Below are positions 46,840 to 56,175 of a stretch of DNA of 64,000 nucleotides, piece after piece. Positions within the stretch are counted from its first letter, which is position 1. The number at the start of each line of letters is the position of its first letter. The translations under genes were made by a program, and so were the position numbers. Under the pieces are notes generated by a model, which worked only from the letters and a program-made list of their open reading frames with translations, ran no database searches and was not told the DNA's origin. Origin of the DNA: Candidatus Dependentiae bacterium (GTDB lineage: Bacteria; Babelota; Babeliae; Babelales; Vermiphilaceae); contig JAGQHQ010000006.1 of the NCBI GenBank assembly GCA_020431705.1, forward strand, positions 1-64,000, given 5' to 3'.

Positions 46840-47514
46840 TCACTTCCTATATAACCTTTTTATAACAATTGGCGAAAATGCTAATGCTGCCAGTAGTAAC
46901 AAAAATATCATAACTGGCCAGGAAATAATACCATGAGTAGATTTAAGCGTACGCAATTGCCTACCGACAAATGCATAAATAAGTAGTACAGGAAAACTAC
47001 CAACAGTCGTAGTCCAAATAAAGGTAAACCACGATATTGGCGTTACGGCAGCAAGCACATTAATAATAGAGAATGGTACAAGCATAAAGTGCATAGTAAG
47101 TAAATAACTATGCCCTTCTTCTTTTATTTTTTGGTTAAATATAACTAAACGATCTTTGTAATGTTGCTGAACCGTTTTTGCAAACACATAACGAAAAAGC
47201 GCAAATGAAATGAGCGAACCAACCGTTGCAGCTAAGCAAGAATAAAGGGTGCCCGGTAATACACCAAATGAATAACCACCAAGCAAAGTCAAAGGTACAA
47301 CAATAGGAAATGATGCGGTGATAAGTGCAGCAAAAATGACGCAAAATAAAAAAATTGCCATCAAATAATTTGTTCTGATCAACACATCTAATGCACGAGT
47401 ATATCTACTAATTGCCCCAATAGAAAAACAATCACCAAAGCCCATGCAATAAATCATGATAAGTATACTTATGCTAATTAGTAGCGCCAAAAAATATTTG
47501 ATGTACTTTTCCAT
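46840..47514 (-). CDS. VTT-domain membrane protein, copy 1
   Basis: 224 residues. LTLLGGYSFGVLPGTLYSCLAATVGS near 77, HFMLVPFSIINVLAAVTPIS near 143 and GSFPVLLIYAFVGRQLRTL near 177 mark the VTT domain. ATG 47514 follows TTGGAAG and lies 12 bases after the flavoprotein stop. In several bacteria TVP38-type proteins are encoded beside, or fused to, MerA/Lpd-like flavoproteins; this locus shows the same pairing with the membrane part triplicated. Confidence 0.86.
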   Translation of the reverse strand: MEKYIKYFLALLISISILIMIYCMGFGDCFSIGAISRYTRALDVLIRTNYLMAIFLFCVIFAALITASFPIVVPLTLLGGYSFGVLPGTLYSCLAATVGSLISFALFRYVFAKTVQQHYKDRLVIFNQKIKEEGHSYLLTMHFMLVPFSIINVLAAVTPISWFTFIWTTTVGSFPVLLIYAFVGRQLRTLKSTHGIISWPVMIFLLLLAALAFSPIVIKRLYRK

Positions 47515-47526
47515 AAACTTCCAATA

Positions 47527-48960
47527 TTACTTACCGAACAATTTCTTTAGTATCATCAAAAATATATTTTGTTGCAACCCTTGCACATATGCCTTTTTAG
47601 CAACATGCCACACAATTTCTGCATACGTTGGATATGCATGGACGATTGACACTAAATCAGAAAATTTAATTTTTTTTACTTTTGCTATTTGCAGCTCATG
47701 AATAATATCACCCGCGTGCGCACCTACTGCGTGCGCACCAATAATAAAACCTTTTTTATCACAAATAACTTTGAGCATACCAATTTTTTGATCATCGCAC
47801 ACAGCACGGTCAAAATATTTATATTCTTTTTTATATACCCTGATTTTTTTACCATATTTTTTGCGTGCAGCACCTTCAGTCAAACCTGCTGTTGCCAATT
47901 CTGGGCAAGTAAAAGTAACCCACATTGCATTTTTATAGTCAACCGTTTTTTTAAAAAAGAAAAGAAAAGCATTATATACAGCTGTCGTTGCTTGATGCCA
48001 TGCCATATGACTAAATTGATAAGGCCCCACTACATCACCAGCTGCAAAAATATTACGCGCAGTCGTGCATAAATACTTGTCAACAATAATACCACGTTTG
48101 CGAGTTTTGACACCTGCTCTTTCTAAGTACAAACCACCTATATTTACCGCACGCCCAACAGCTATCAACAACGCATCTGTATAGATATCTTGTTGTTTAC
48201 CCGCACTATTTACACACGTAAGAGCAATATTGCCGTTTTCCTGTTTTACAATTTTTGCTGCTTTATGATCAGCAAGAATACGAATACCTGCTTGTTGCAT
48301 ATGGCGAGAAAGTAATGTTACACACTCGCTATCTTCATGTAGTAAAATACGTTTTTGCTTTTCGATAATAGTAATTTGCACACCAAGTCTATTAAACGCA
48401 CATGCAAACTCTGAACCAATAGCACCACCACCCAAAATAACCAATGATCGTGGCAATGAATCGATATTAAAAATAGTATTGTTTGTGTAATAATCGACGG
48501 CATCTAACCCTTCAATATGTGGAATATATGGGCGTGATCCAGTTGCTATAATACACTTTTTAAACGAAATTGTTTTGTCGTCAACTACAACTGTATGTTT
48601 ATCCTTAAAAACAGCTGCTCCTATCAACACTCCAATACCAAGTCTTCTAAGAACTTCTGGCGTATGCGCTGCATATACATCTTGCACCCGTTGGCGAACA
48701 ACACTCATACAATTATCTGCGTTGATTTCTACAGGATGCAGTGTTTTTAAACCAAAATCACTCAAGCGGTTTGCATAATGCGACACTTGAGCGATTTTTA
48801 TTAATGCTTTACTCGGCACGCACCCTGTCCAAGTGCATTCTCCACCCAATTGTTTTTTCTCTATAATTAAAACTTTCTTTCCAAAGCCTTGTGCCGTTTT
48901 TGCAGCAGTCAGACCTGCTGCACCACCGCCAATAATAACCAAATCATAGTCGCACGCCAT
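47527..48960 (-). CDS. Class I pyridine nucleotide-disulfide oxidoreductase (MerA/Lpd-like)
   Basis: 477 residues. FAD motif G-G-G-A-A-G-L near 12; redox disulfide GGECTWTGCVPSK near 41-53; NAD(P)H motif GGGAIGSEFACAF near 172; second FAD motif FAAGDVVGP near 305; and the C-terminal HAYPTYAEI, equivalent to the H-x-H/Y-P-T-x-x-E of Lpd partners. No N-terminal metal-binding domain as in true MerA and no 2-oxo-acid dehydrogenase genes nearby. With the three VTT genes downstream it may serve a membrane redox role rather than Lpd function; that is inference. ATG 48960 follows GGGGAG. Confidence 0.88.
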   Translation of the reverse strand: MACDYDLVIIGGGAAGLTAAKTAQGFGKKVLIIEKKQLGGECTWTGCVPSKALIKIAQVSHYANRLSDFGLKTLHPVEINADNCMSVVRQRVQDVYAAHTPEVLRRLGIGVLIGAAVFKDKHTVVVDDKTISFKKCIIATGSRPYIPHIEGLDAVDYYTNNTIFNIDSLPRSLVILGGGAIGSEFACAFNRLGVQITIIEKQKRILLHEDSECVTLLSRHMQQAGIRILADHKAAKIVKQENGNIALTCVNSAGKQQDIYTDALLIAVGRAVNIGGLYLERAGVKTRKRGIIVDKYLCTTARNIFAAGDVVGPYQFSHMAWHQATTAVYNAFLFFFKKTVDYKNAMWVTFTCPELATAGLTEGAARKKYGKKIRVYKKEYKYFDRAVCDDQKIGMLKVICDKKGFIIGAHAVGAHAGDIIHELQIAKVKKIKFSDLVSIVHAYPTYAEIVWHVAKKAYVQGLQQNIFLMILKKLFGK

Positions 48961-48988
48961 ACCGCTCCCCTTTTTCAATTAGGTTTTT

Positions 48989-49019
48989 AGTATACCGTAT
49001 TTAGTTGTTATAAATGCAA
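48989..49019 (-). promoter_or_regulatory. Predicted promoter of the flavoprotein-VTT operon
   Basis: Minus-strand TTGCAT (49019-49014), 19-base spacer, TATACT (48994-48989). Both boxes equal those at 61493-61522, though the spacer here is long. Confidence 0.4.
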
Positions 49020-49030
49020 GATATGAATTA

Positions 49031-51271
49031 CTAGTCTTCCTCTTTTCTACTATCTTCTTGCTGATAGTCGCTATTATTAAATACAGATTTCGCTTCACCA
49101 CCCATACTCGCAAGGACACCAACAAAAAGCGGATTTACATTATTATTATAACTTACCATTACTATTCCTTGTGCCTTGCTCCATCCGTTATTATTCGCAG
49201 CACTTGATCCTTTATTTACTCTATCAGAATTTTTAGATGCCTCAATTCTTCTATTAGAATCAACGACTTCTCCTCTTACACTATATATAGCATCCATCAA
49301 TTGTTTTTGATTCATATCAGTTTGTGCCACAAATAATTCTTGTCTTTGCTTATTATCTTCCACATCTCTTTTACGATTTTTTTCATTCTCAGTTAGCTGC
49401 TTGCTCATTTGTTCTACTTGTTTCTGCATATTTTCAAGTAATTGTTTAAGTTCATTATTTTCTACAACTAATGTATCAAGAGTCAACCCTTGATTTTTAA
49501 TTGCTTCTACTTGCTTCGCTTGCTCTTGCTCTATATTATCAATTTTTTTCTCTGTCTCTACCAGTCTTTTCTCAACATCCTTAAGCAAAGCTGTCTTAAA
49601 ATTATTAAGCGTATTCAAATCAGAACCATTAAAAATATTTGACATCTTTTCATCAAGATTATTAATTTTACCATCTACCTTTTGTACACTCTCTAAAATT
49701 TCATTAATAGTCTTTTCTCGTACCTCAGTTTCAGCTCTTTGTAGCTCATAACAAGCATTTTGAAGCTGATTTTGAAAGATATCATTATCCACTAGATTAA
49801 AGGTACTCTCTTCAGGAAACGTTAGCCATCCTTCTATATTAGGCTGTTCTTCCTTCTCATCCTGTTTCTCCTGCTTATGCCGAGCCAAAAGAAACGCATT
49901 AAACGCATCATATCTTTTTCTCAAACCTTCTTTTTGCTGATTAAGCAACTCTCTATTTTTTTGCTCACGTTCTTCATCTTTTTTTTGTTTATTTTCATAT
50001 TCTTGTAGTGAAGACAATTGAGCTTTTTTCATATCACTTACATCATTTTGAATATGACCCAATGTATCATTAGTATTGTTTTGCCATAAATTGTACTTTT
50101 CACTCTGCACACTTAATTGATTACTGATTTGTTTTACCTCTTTTTCAATGCTTGCTAAACGGTCAAGCATTAATCCAAAATTATTAATTTGTTGTATAAA
50201 TTGTTTTTTTTCTTCTTCAGAAAGACACTTATTATCAACTAATTCAATTGCATCTAGTATCTCTTCTTTATCCTTCTGCATCTGCTCAACAAACTTTTTT
50301 GTTTGATTATCATTTGCTTTACCTACAATACGTTGCACTTTTTCGTTAAATGTATTTATGTGTATCTCCAACGTTTTTTTTGCATCACTAAGGTTAGCTT
50401 TAACGTCAGCAAAACCTTCCTCGCTCTTATTACTAAGATCACTTAATATATTTTTTGTATTCTGTAAGTCATCTTTAAGAGAGGTCAGTGCATCGAATGT
50501 AGAATCATGTTTTTCTTGACGATCTCTTTTAGCACTTTCAAGGCCACTGTAAAGATCCTTGTGTAGATCATCAACCCTGCTATTAACAGCTCTCAGCCTG
50601 CGATTATTATCTGCACTGATACCAACATGTGCTAACTGCAGACCTTTCCAAATAGCACCGCCACTTAAAATACTTAAAACCGACAACTGAACTCTGCCTT
50701 TTGGTGATGCTCCAGTCCATAACTCTACCGCCTTACTAACTCCTAAATACGAACCTTTCGCGCCATATAAAATAATTTGGCCGGCACATTCTTCAACAAC
50801 TTCTTTGCTTGCAGACATAGCTAAACCACGCAATAGACCACGCCAATGCGGATTCACCTGATCTTCTTTTGAAAACCATTGATCTGCAGCTAAAACACAA
50901 TGAACCAGACTAATTCCTTTACAAACACTTTTGCCAAGCCACGTTCCACCATGCTCAAGGTAATAGGAAGGTGAAAGCAGACTGCATAATGAATAAGGCG
51001 AAGATTCTTCTCTTCCACTATCATTATCTTGTATTCCTATATTGTTGTCTTCATCAGAATTATAATCAAGAACATAACCAATTCCCCCTCTAAAACTTTT
51101 TTCGTCAGAATTTAACCTATTTTTAGTTTTTGTATCAAAAGCAGAATCATTTGTATTTTTTTCTAACATTGCATGTATATGAACAGGCACAAATAAAAAA
51201 CAACAAATAAGAACATTGATGAAGACAATACGATACATAGCTGTGTATAAAAAAATTAAAATATTTTTCAT
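49031..51271 (-). CDS. Exported long coiled-coil protein of unknown function
   Basis: 746 residues. Signal peptide or anchor about 12-35. Residues about 100-215 hold a hydrophobic segment with EECAGQIILYGAKGSYLG. From about 220 to 690 almost everything is coiled coil, rich in Lys, Glu, Gln and Asp, with one Pro-containing break near 480. The C terminus (about 705-730) has NNNVNPLFVGVLASMGGEAKSVF, a motif also found in the caspase-like protein at 40331. ATG 51271 has GGGG upstream. It could tether membranes or span the envelope. No family recognised. Confidence 0.7.
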   Translation of the reverse strand: MKNILIFLYTAMYRIVFINVLICCFLFVPVHIHAMLEKNTNDSAFDTKTKNRLNSDEKSFRGGIGYVLDYNSDEDNNIGIQDNDSGREESSPYSLCSLLSPSYYLEHGGTWLGKSVCKGISLVHCVLAADQWFSKEDQVNPHWRGLLRGLAMSASKEVVEECAGQIILYGAKGSYLGVSKAVELWTGASPKGRVQLSVLSILSGGAIWKGLQLAHVGISADNNRRLRAVNSRVDDLHKDLYSGLESAKRDRQEKHDSTFDALTSLKDDLQNTKNILSDLSNKSEEGFADVKANLSDAKKTLEIHINTFNEKVQRIVGKANDNQTKKFVEQMQKDKEEILDAIELVDNKCLSEEEKKQFIQQINNFGLMLDRLASIEKEVKQISNQLSVQSEKYNLWQNNTNDTLGHIQNDVSDMKKAQLSSLQEYENKQKKDEEREQKNRELLNQQKEGLRKRYDAFNAFLLARHKQEKQDEKEEQPNIEGWLTFPEESTFNLVDNDIFQNQLQNACYELQRAETEVREKTINEILESVQKVDGKINNLDEKMSNIFNGSDLNTLNNFKTALLKDVEKRLVETEKKIDNIEQEQAKQVEAIKNQGLTLDTLVVENNELKQLLENMQKQVEQMSKQLTENEKNRKRDVEDNKQRQELFVAQTDMNQKQLMDAIYSVRGEVVDSNRRIEASKNSDRVNKGSSAANNNGWSKAQGIVMVSYNNNVNPLFVGVLASMGGEAKSVFNNSDYQQEDSRKEED

Positions 51272-51379
51272 AAAAACCCCTACCTAGTATTCGATAACAA
51301 CACTTAAACTCACGTTACAAAGAGTAAACTTACTTTTAAAAAAATCAATACATCAGCAAAAACAAATTTTCTTTTGCTT

Positions 51380-52171
51380 TCAAATCAGACTTTGTAATAT
51401 ACCACGAATAGACCATGTACCATAGCAAATAATAATCCGCACAATTGAACGAATTGTACGTGCTGTACCACCATTTCTTGTAATACCTAGTTGATCACAT
51501 ATAACATTGGTAACAACTTCCCCCGAAAGAGTAATAACTGCATTGTGAGTAATATTGACTCCAGCATTTTTTATATCTGTATCACCACTCGCCAATAAAA
51601 TTATTTCCTGCCCACCACTAGCAATCATTGTAGCCAAAAGATGTTTTTGTGAATCAAATGAAACAGTGTCTTTCATAATTTCATTTAATTTTTTTCCCAA
51701 TTCTAGAAGCTGTGTTTTACTGGTTGTATCAGCTTTTTCTGTTCCTGAATCAGTATCAATATTTTTTGATTGAGCTTTATTTCTCCTTAAAACTCCTTTT
51801 TTAATTATCCTTCTTTTTCTTGGAGTTTCATTTTGTTTTTGTGCACTATCTTGACCCATTTTTTTTTCTAATCTTTTTTCTGGATCAGTCTTATTTTTAA
51901 ACAACCAGTTAGCTATTGCAGGAGCAATAAGTATATGTGATAATAATGTACTAGAAGTAAGCAAAAATCGCCTAAAATTTTCATCTCTATTGTTTTCATT
52001 TACTTTAATCTTAGAAGAAGGAAAAAGCCAACAAGAGCAATTTTCCAAATTTTTAATTTTTTCTTCTTCTATAAGTAACTCATCCTTAAAGCCATGGGCA
52101 ACAAGATTTTGAGAAAAAATATGTATAAGTAAAAGAAAAAAGTATACAAAATCAAGAAATGATTTCTTCAT
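51380..52171 (-). CDS. Exported protein of unknown function
   Basis: 263 residues with a signal peptide (about 1-25). A basic, Gln/Lys/Arg-rich linker (about 100-150) separates a short N-terminal hydrophobic region from a C-terminal region with hydrophobic helices (about 180-263). GGQEIILLASGDTDIKNAG near 185 loosely resembles the EECAGQIILYGAKG of the next gene, so the two may share a small membrane-associated domain. The two genes are 108 bases apart. A good promoter precedes it at 52222-52250. No family recognised. Confidence 0.62.
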   Translation of the reverse strand: MKKSFLDFVYFFLLLIHIFSQNLVAHGFKDELLIEEEKIKNLENCSCWLFPSSKIKVNENNRDENFRRFLLTSSTLLSHILIAPAIANWLFKNKTDPEKRLEKKMGQDSAQKQNETPRKRRIIKKGVLRRNKAQSKNIDTDSGTEKADTTSKTQLLELGKKLNEIMKDTVSFDSQKHLLATMIASGGQEIILLASGDTDIKNAGVNITHNAVITLSGEVVTNVICDQLGITRNGGTARTIRSIVRIIICYGTWSIRGILQSLI

Positions 52172-52221
52172 ACCTTTTTGTACCCCACCACAATAGTTTA
52201 ATATGATAACATTGATTATAA

Positions 52222-52250
52222 ACTATACTTACCTTTAATACTTTTGCCAA
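52222..52250 (-). promoter_or_regulatory. Predicted promoter for the 51380-52171 gene
   Basis: Minus-strand TTGGCA (52250-52245), 17-base spacer, TATAGT (52227-52222); leader about 45 bases. Confidence 0.52.
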
Positions 52251-52324
52251 TAGCCTTCACCGTTTTCTACTCTTGTGTACTATTTATTTCCGTGTTAGAT
52301 AAAATGAAAAGAGGAGAATAAGTT

Positions 52325-52966
52325 ATGTGTTTTTCTGCGTCTGCAAGTTTTACTGCTGGTGCGCTACTTTCTATGGTTGGCACTGCAAGTATCATAAAGC
52401 ACAAAAAAACACCATATCGTTTTTTAGCTATGACTCCGCTGCTATTCGGATTACAACAGCTCAATGAAGGCCTTATATGGATCACACACACACAAGAACA
52501 TACAACCACACTTACACGCGCAATGCCATATTCTTTTTTATTTTTTTCTCTACTGCTATGGCCCGTATGGATTTCTAGTGTATTATGGCCAACATTACCA
52601 AAAAATAATACATGGAGAAAAAAAGCCCTTGCATTAACCCTTGTAATAGGATGTATCACCTCTACTTATTTTTTATTTCGTCTAATGATGTATGGTGTAG
52701 TTACTAGTATTTCGTGTAGTCACATTATGTATGATCTTCATCTAATGGAACAACCGTACATTATTATTATGATACTGTATGGATGTACTACTGTATTGCC
52801 ATGCTTTATTTCTCCTAATGCCATGGTATGGTTGCTTGGTATTGGATTAACTGTTGCGTATGCCATTACATACTTTTTCTATATTAATTTTTTAACATCT
52901 ATTTGGTGTTTTTTTGCCGCATTTTTGAGTAGTATTATTTTATTTATCCCTAAAGAAAAAAATTAA
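52325..52966 (+). CDS. DUF6629-family membrane protein
   Basis: 213 residues, about seven membrane segments. The start MCFSASASFTAGALLSMVG is the signature of this family, followed by PLLFGLQQLNEGLIW near 38-52. Function is unknown for the family. ATG 52325 has GAGGAG upstream. The CDP-alcohol phosphatidyltransferase gene starts one base after its stop, so they are co-transcribed; a membrane-lipid role would fit, by association only. Confidence 0.82.
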   Translation: MCFSASASFTAGALLSMVGTASIIKHKKTPYRFLAMTPLLFGLQQLNEGLIWITHTQEHTTTLTRAMPYSFLFFSLLLWPVWISSVLWPTLPKNNTWRKKALALTLVIGCITSTYFLFRLMMYGVVTSISCSHIMYDLHLMEQPYIIIMILYGCTTVLPCFISPNAMVWLLGIGLTVAYAITYFFYINFLTSIWCFFAAFLSSIILFIPKEKN

Positions 52967-52967
52967 A

Positions 52968-53561
52968 ATGATCGAAACGAAAATACGAAGCAATATACAA
53001 CCATTTTTTGATATACTTGGAAAAACATTAGTTTTTTTTAAACTAACGCCAAACATAATAACATTAATCGCCTTTTTGTTTGGTATTGCGGCTGGTGGAT
53101 GTATTTATTGTGCACACTTATACATTGCACTTGTGTTACTTTTATTTTCTGTGCTTTTTGATGTACTTGATGGTACCGTCGCTCGATTAACAAATAATAC
53201 ACAAAAAATTGGAGCTTACTACGATTTAATTGCCGATCGCATGGTAGAAGCAGCTTTTATCATGGGTTTTGCTTTTTTATATCCACAACATTATTTATGG
53301 TATTTGTTTTTTTTCGTTGCACTTCTTTTGCACTTTTCTACCTTTGTAGTAGCCGGTACGCTGTTTCCCAATATAAGCAGTAAAAGTATACATTATGATA
53401 AAAGCTTGGTAGAGCGAGCTGAAGCATTTATTGCCTTTTCATCAATGCTTTTGTTTCCTCAATACATTCATATTATTCTTGGTATTCTTAGTACGCTAGT
53501 TCTTTGGTGTAGTATCACACGATTTGTACGCGTTATTGAATATGTAAACAACGTAGATTAA
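52968..53561 (+). CDS. CDP-alcohol phosphatidyltransferase
   Basis: 197 residues with about six membrane segments. The family catalytic motif D-G-x2-A-R-x8-G-x3-D-x3-D is complete: LDGTVARLTNNTQKIGAYYDLIADR at about 66-90. These enzymes move a phosphatidyl group from CDP-diacylglycerol to an alcohol (glycerol phosphate, serine, inositol phosphate) in the inner membrane. The motif gives the chemistry but not the acceptor, so no symbol is given. Start ATG 52968 is forced by the upstream stop. Confidence 0.9.
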   Translation: MIETKIRSNIQPFFDILGKTLVFFKLTPNIITLIAFLFGIAAGGCIYCAHLYIALVLLLFSVLFDVLDGTVARLTNNTQKIGAYYDLIADRMVEAAFIMGFAFLYPQHYLWYLFFFVALLLHFSTFVVAGTLFPNISSKSIHYDKSLVERAEAFIAFSSMLLFPQYIHIILGILSTLVLWCSITRFVRVIEYVNNVD

Positions 53562-53576
53562 AATTTTTTGTTATCC

Positions 53577-54224
53577 TTAGAATATATGAGGCAGAATATA
53601 GCAACCCACACATTCATCTATCAATAATTCGAATGTACTTTTAACTGCCTTTTTGGCAACCTTTGCAAATACGGCACAGTAGCCATCTTTTCCAATCCAC
53701 CAACGCGAAGTCGACTCAAGACAATTATTAATACCAAGCAGTGCTGTTAGCACTAAAAATTTGTTGGTTATATAATGTGCTGGTACTTTACGCACAAACA
53801 TTTTATACAAAGTATATAATACTCTTTGTCTTAATGTACCTTCTGCAAACACAACGCTATAGACACCATTAACACTGTAATACGAAACAGTTTTACTACT
53901 CACTTTCACTGTACCAATACCCCATTTATTATCTTTACCAAGCAATGTTTCACCTGCACTAGAAGCTGTTTTTTTTACTTTTGTACCAACTGTTGGTACC
54001 ACACCGCGACAACTATGCGCAGCAATATGTAATAATTTATTTTTATACGTATTTTCTACATCAAGTAGCTCATTTCTTGGTTTAATATCAATAATAAAAT
54101 TCAGCGGACTGAAATCCATAATATTTTTTTTAATCCACCACATTGAAGGTAGCCCATACGCCATACTACCATTAAAAAAAACGAGCAATAAAAATAAAAA
54201 CTTTTTTTTCTTAAAAAAGATCAT
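53577..54224 (-). CDS. Exported protein of unknown function
   Basis: 215 residues. ATG 54224 with GGAG upstream gives a signal peptide of about 21 residues (KKKKFLFLLLVFFNGSMAYG). An open frame continues upstream to 54338 but has no Shine-Dalgarno and would bury the signal. The mature part has a Gly/Ser/Thr segment (about 85-130), and a C-terminal region of about 70 residues with cysteines (NNCLES, DGYCAVF, DECVGCYIL). It lies 117 bases after sufS on the same strand. No family recognised. Confidence 0.6.
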   Translation of the reverse strand: MIFFKKKKFLFLLLVFFNGSMAYGLPSMWWIKKNIMDFSPLNFIIDIKPRNELLDVENTYKNKLLHIAAHSCRGVVPTVGTKVKKTASSAGETLLGKDNKWGIGTVKVSSKTVSYYSVNGVYSVVFAEGTLRQRVLYTLYKMFVRKVPAHYITNKFLVLTALLGINNCLESTSRWWIGKDGYCAVFAKVAKKAVKSTFELLIDECVGCYILPHIF

Positions 54225-54341
54225 ACCTACTCCAATGATATAACAAATTGTATATAAAGATGTTAAAAAAAGCCGAACACCCATTCGGTCAAAAAAATTA
54301 TATCGGCAGAGTATATCCATAGTTATACATAAATACAATAA

Positions 54342-55559
54342 TCACGAAAATAGTGAAACAAGATCAGAAAGTTTTGCAAGTAAAAAGTCAACTTCTTGTG
54401 GCGTATTATAGAGATAAAAACTAACACGTACTGATGCAGTAATACCTAATTTTTTATGTAATGGCTGCGTGCAATGATGACCCGCACGTACACAAATGCC
54501 ATACTGATTCAAATAAGCAGCAACATCATGCGCATGCACACCATCAACTACAAAGCTCACTATATGGCCACTTTTTTTTAGTTCTTCCATGGGCCCCAAA
54601 ATAGTTATGCCTCTTATTTTTTGCAGCCCATCAATTAATTGTGCACATAAAGTAGCCTCATGTTTTTGTAGCTCATCAAAATCAACATTATTATTAAGAT
54701 AATTAATTGCAGCACCCAAGCCAATCACTTGAGCTATTGGTGGAGAACCTGCTTCAAATTTATACGGTGCTTTTGTAAAGATAGCAGTATGCCAGTCAAC
54801 AGAGAAAACCATGCCACCACCAAACTGATAAGGCAGCACTTCATCTTGAAGTTCTTTTTTTATATATAGAATTCCTAGCCCTGTTGGCCCCAGCATTTTT
54901 TGTGAAGAAAACGCCAAAAAATCGCAATTTAATGTTGTTACATCAATTTTTTTGTGTGGAACTGTTTGTGGCGCATCAAGAAATACTTTAGCCCCAACCG
55001 CATGTGCAGCTTGAATAATGGCATCAACATTATTTGTTATTCCTAATGCATTAGAAGTATATACAACAGAAACAAGTTTTGTTTTGTTAGTAATTAGGTG
55101 TAACAAATACTCTAAATCAAGTACTCCATTTTGCTTGACTGGGATAAACTTCAACACTGCACCCTTTTTTTGTGCTATTTGTTGCCAAGGAACCAAATTT
55201 GAATGATGCTCCATTTCGGTCAATAAAATTTCATCACCCTTTTGTATGTGCTCAAACCCCCACCCAGTTGCTATAAAATTTATACTGGCTGTTGTGCCAC
55301 TCGTAAAAACAATTTCTTCTGATCGCACACCAATAAAATGAGCTACCTTACTACGTGCATACTCATACTCCTGAGTTGCTTTTTCGGCAAGAAAATACAA
55401 ACCACGGCCAACATTTGCATTATCATTGGTATAAAAGCGTACTAATGCATCAACCACATGCTGCGGCTTTTGTGATGCTGAAGCACTATCCAAATATACT
55501 AACGGATAATCGTTAATTTTTTTTTGTAAAATAGGAAAATCTGCTCTCAAGTTTTTCAT
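54342..55559 (-). CDS. sufS: Cysteine desulfurase SufS
   Basis: 405 residues, the exact class length. HHSNLVPWQ near 123, the PLP lysine in SSQKMLGPTGLGI near 224 and the sulfur-carrying cysteine in RAGHHCTQPLH near 362 are all present. It takes sulfur from cysteine for Fe-S assembly on SufBCD. Two normally conserved spots differ: Y-L-D-S-A-S-A-S in place of YLDNAATS, and N-V-G-R-G-L-Y-F in place of NVHRGVH. The first 47 bases lie inside the sufD gene in another frame; later starts would lose the DFPIL N terminus typical of SufS, so the overlap looks real. Confidence 0.93.
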   Translation of the reverse strand: MKNLRADFPILQKKINDYPLVYLDSASASQKPQHVVDALVRFYTNDNANVGRGLYFLAEKATQEYEYARSKVAHFIGVRSEEIVFTSGTTASINFIATGWGFEHIQKGDEILLTEMEHHSNLVPWQQIAQKKGAVLKFIPVKQNGVLDLEYLLHLITNKTKLVSVVYTSNALGITNNVDAIIQAAHAVGAKVFLDAPQTVPHKKIDVTTLNCDFLAFSSQKMLGPTGLGILYIKKELQDEVLPYQFGGGMVFSVDWHTAIFTKAPYKFEAGSPPIAQVIGLGAAINYLNNNVDFDELQKHEATLCAQLIDGLQKIRGITILGPMEELKKSGHIVSFVVDGVHAHDVAAYLNQYGICVRAGHHCTQPLHKKLGITASVRVSFYLYNTPQEVDFLLAKLSDLVSLFS

Positions 55560-56175
55560 TAATTTTTTTTACCAAAATACTATGCTTTGCATTATCGCTC
55601 ATATTATTGAGTATATCAGCAAAAAACCCTTGTAACAAAAGCTTTTTTGCCACATCATCACCTAATCCTCTACTTTGCAGATAAAATAACTGATCTTGAG
55701 ATACTTGACCACTAGCACTACCATGCGCACACTGCACATCATTGGTCAATACTTCAAGACTTGGATTTGCCCATATATAAGCCTCTGAACTCAATAGCAT
55801 GTTTTTATTGTGCTGTTGTGCTACTGATTTATGAGCATCTTTTTCAATAATAATTGATCCATTATAGGTTAAGCGTGCCGCATCACACATAATACTTTTG
55901 ACAAGCACCTGACTTTCAGTTCGGGATGAACTATGCTTTTGTTGAGTATTAATAACTACTGTTTGCTCTTCAGAAAGCAAACAAATACAAAAAATAGTAG
56001 CCTGCGCTTTAGGCCCCAGCAATTGAATAAAAATAGTAATATCAGCAGAATCAGTTACTAAAAAAAAATACGTAAGATGAGCATTTTCATGCACTGAAAA
56101 GTGCTTGATACTATGCTTTGCGTTTTCTAACTCAGAAAGTACAATAATTGAATTTTTTTCAATTATATGCTGCAT
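55513..56175 (-). CDS. sufD: SufD, shortened Fe-S scaffold component
   Basis: 220 residues, about half the usual SufD. What remains is the beta-helix core and C-terminal helices: YIWANPSLEVLTNDVQCAHGSASGQVSQDQLFYLQSRGL with the conserved C-x-H-G histidine, and KKLLLQGFFADIL. The N-terminal helical domain is absent. SufB ends and SufD begins at TAATG, sharing one base, so there is no room for a lost N terminus and no frameshift to restore it. It should still pair with SufB through the C-terminal part. Its last 47 bases overlap sufS. Confidence 0.85.
   Translation of the reverse strand: MQHIIEKNSIIVLSELENAKHSIKHFSVHENAHLTYFFLVTDSADITIFIQLLGPKAQATIFCICLLSEEQTVVINTQQKHSSSRTESQVLVKSIMCDAARLTYNGSIIIEKDAHKSVAQQHNKNMLLSSEAYIWANPSLEVLTNDVQCAHGSASGQVSQDQLFYLQSRGLGDDVAKKLLLQGFFADILNNMSDNAKHSILVKKINEKLESRFSYFTKKN

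Noticed and set aside
47527-48960. Mercuric reductase proper
   Set aside because: No N-terminal metal-binding domain, no C-terminal Cys pair for Hg(II), and no mer genes nearby.
55513-56175. SufD as a frameshifted or broken gene
   Set aside because: SufB stop and SufD start share one base (TAATG), the frame is intact and the functional C-x-H-G region is kept, so it is a short but whole gene.
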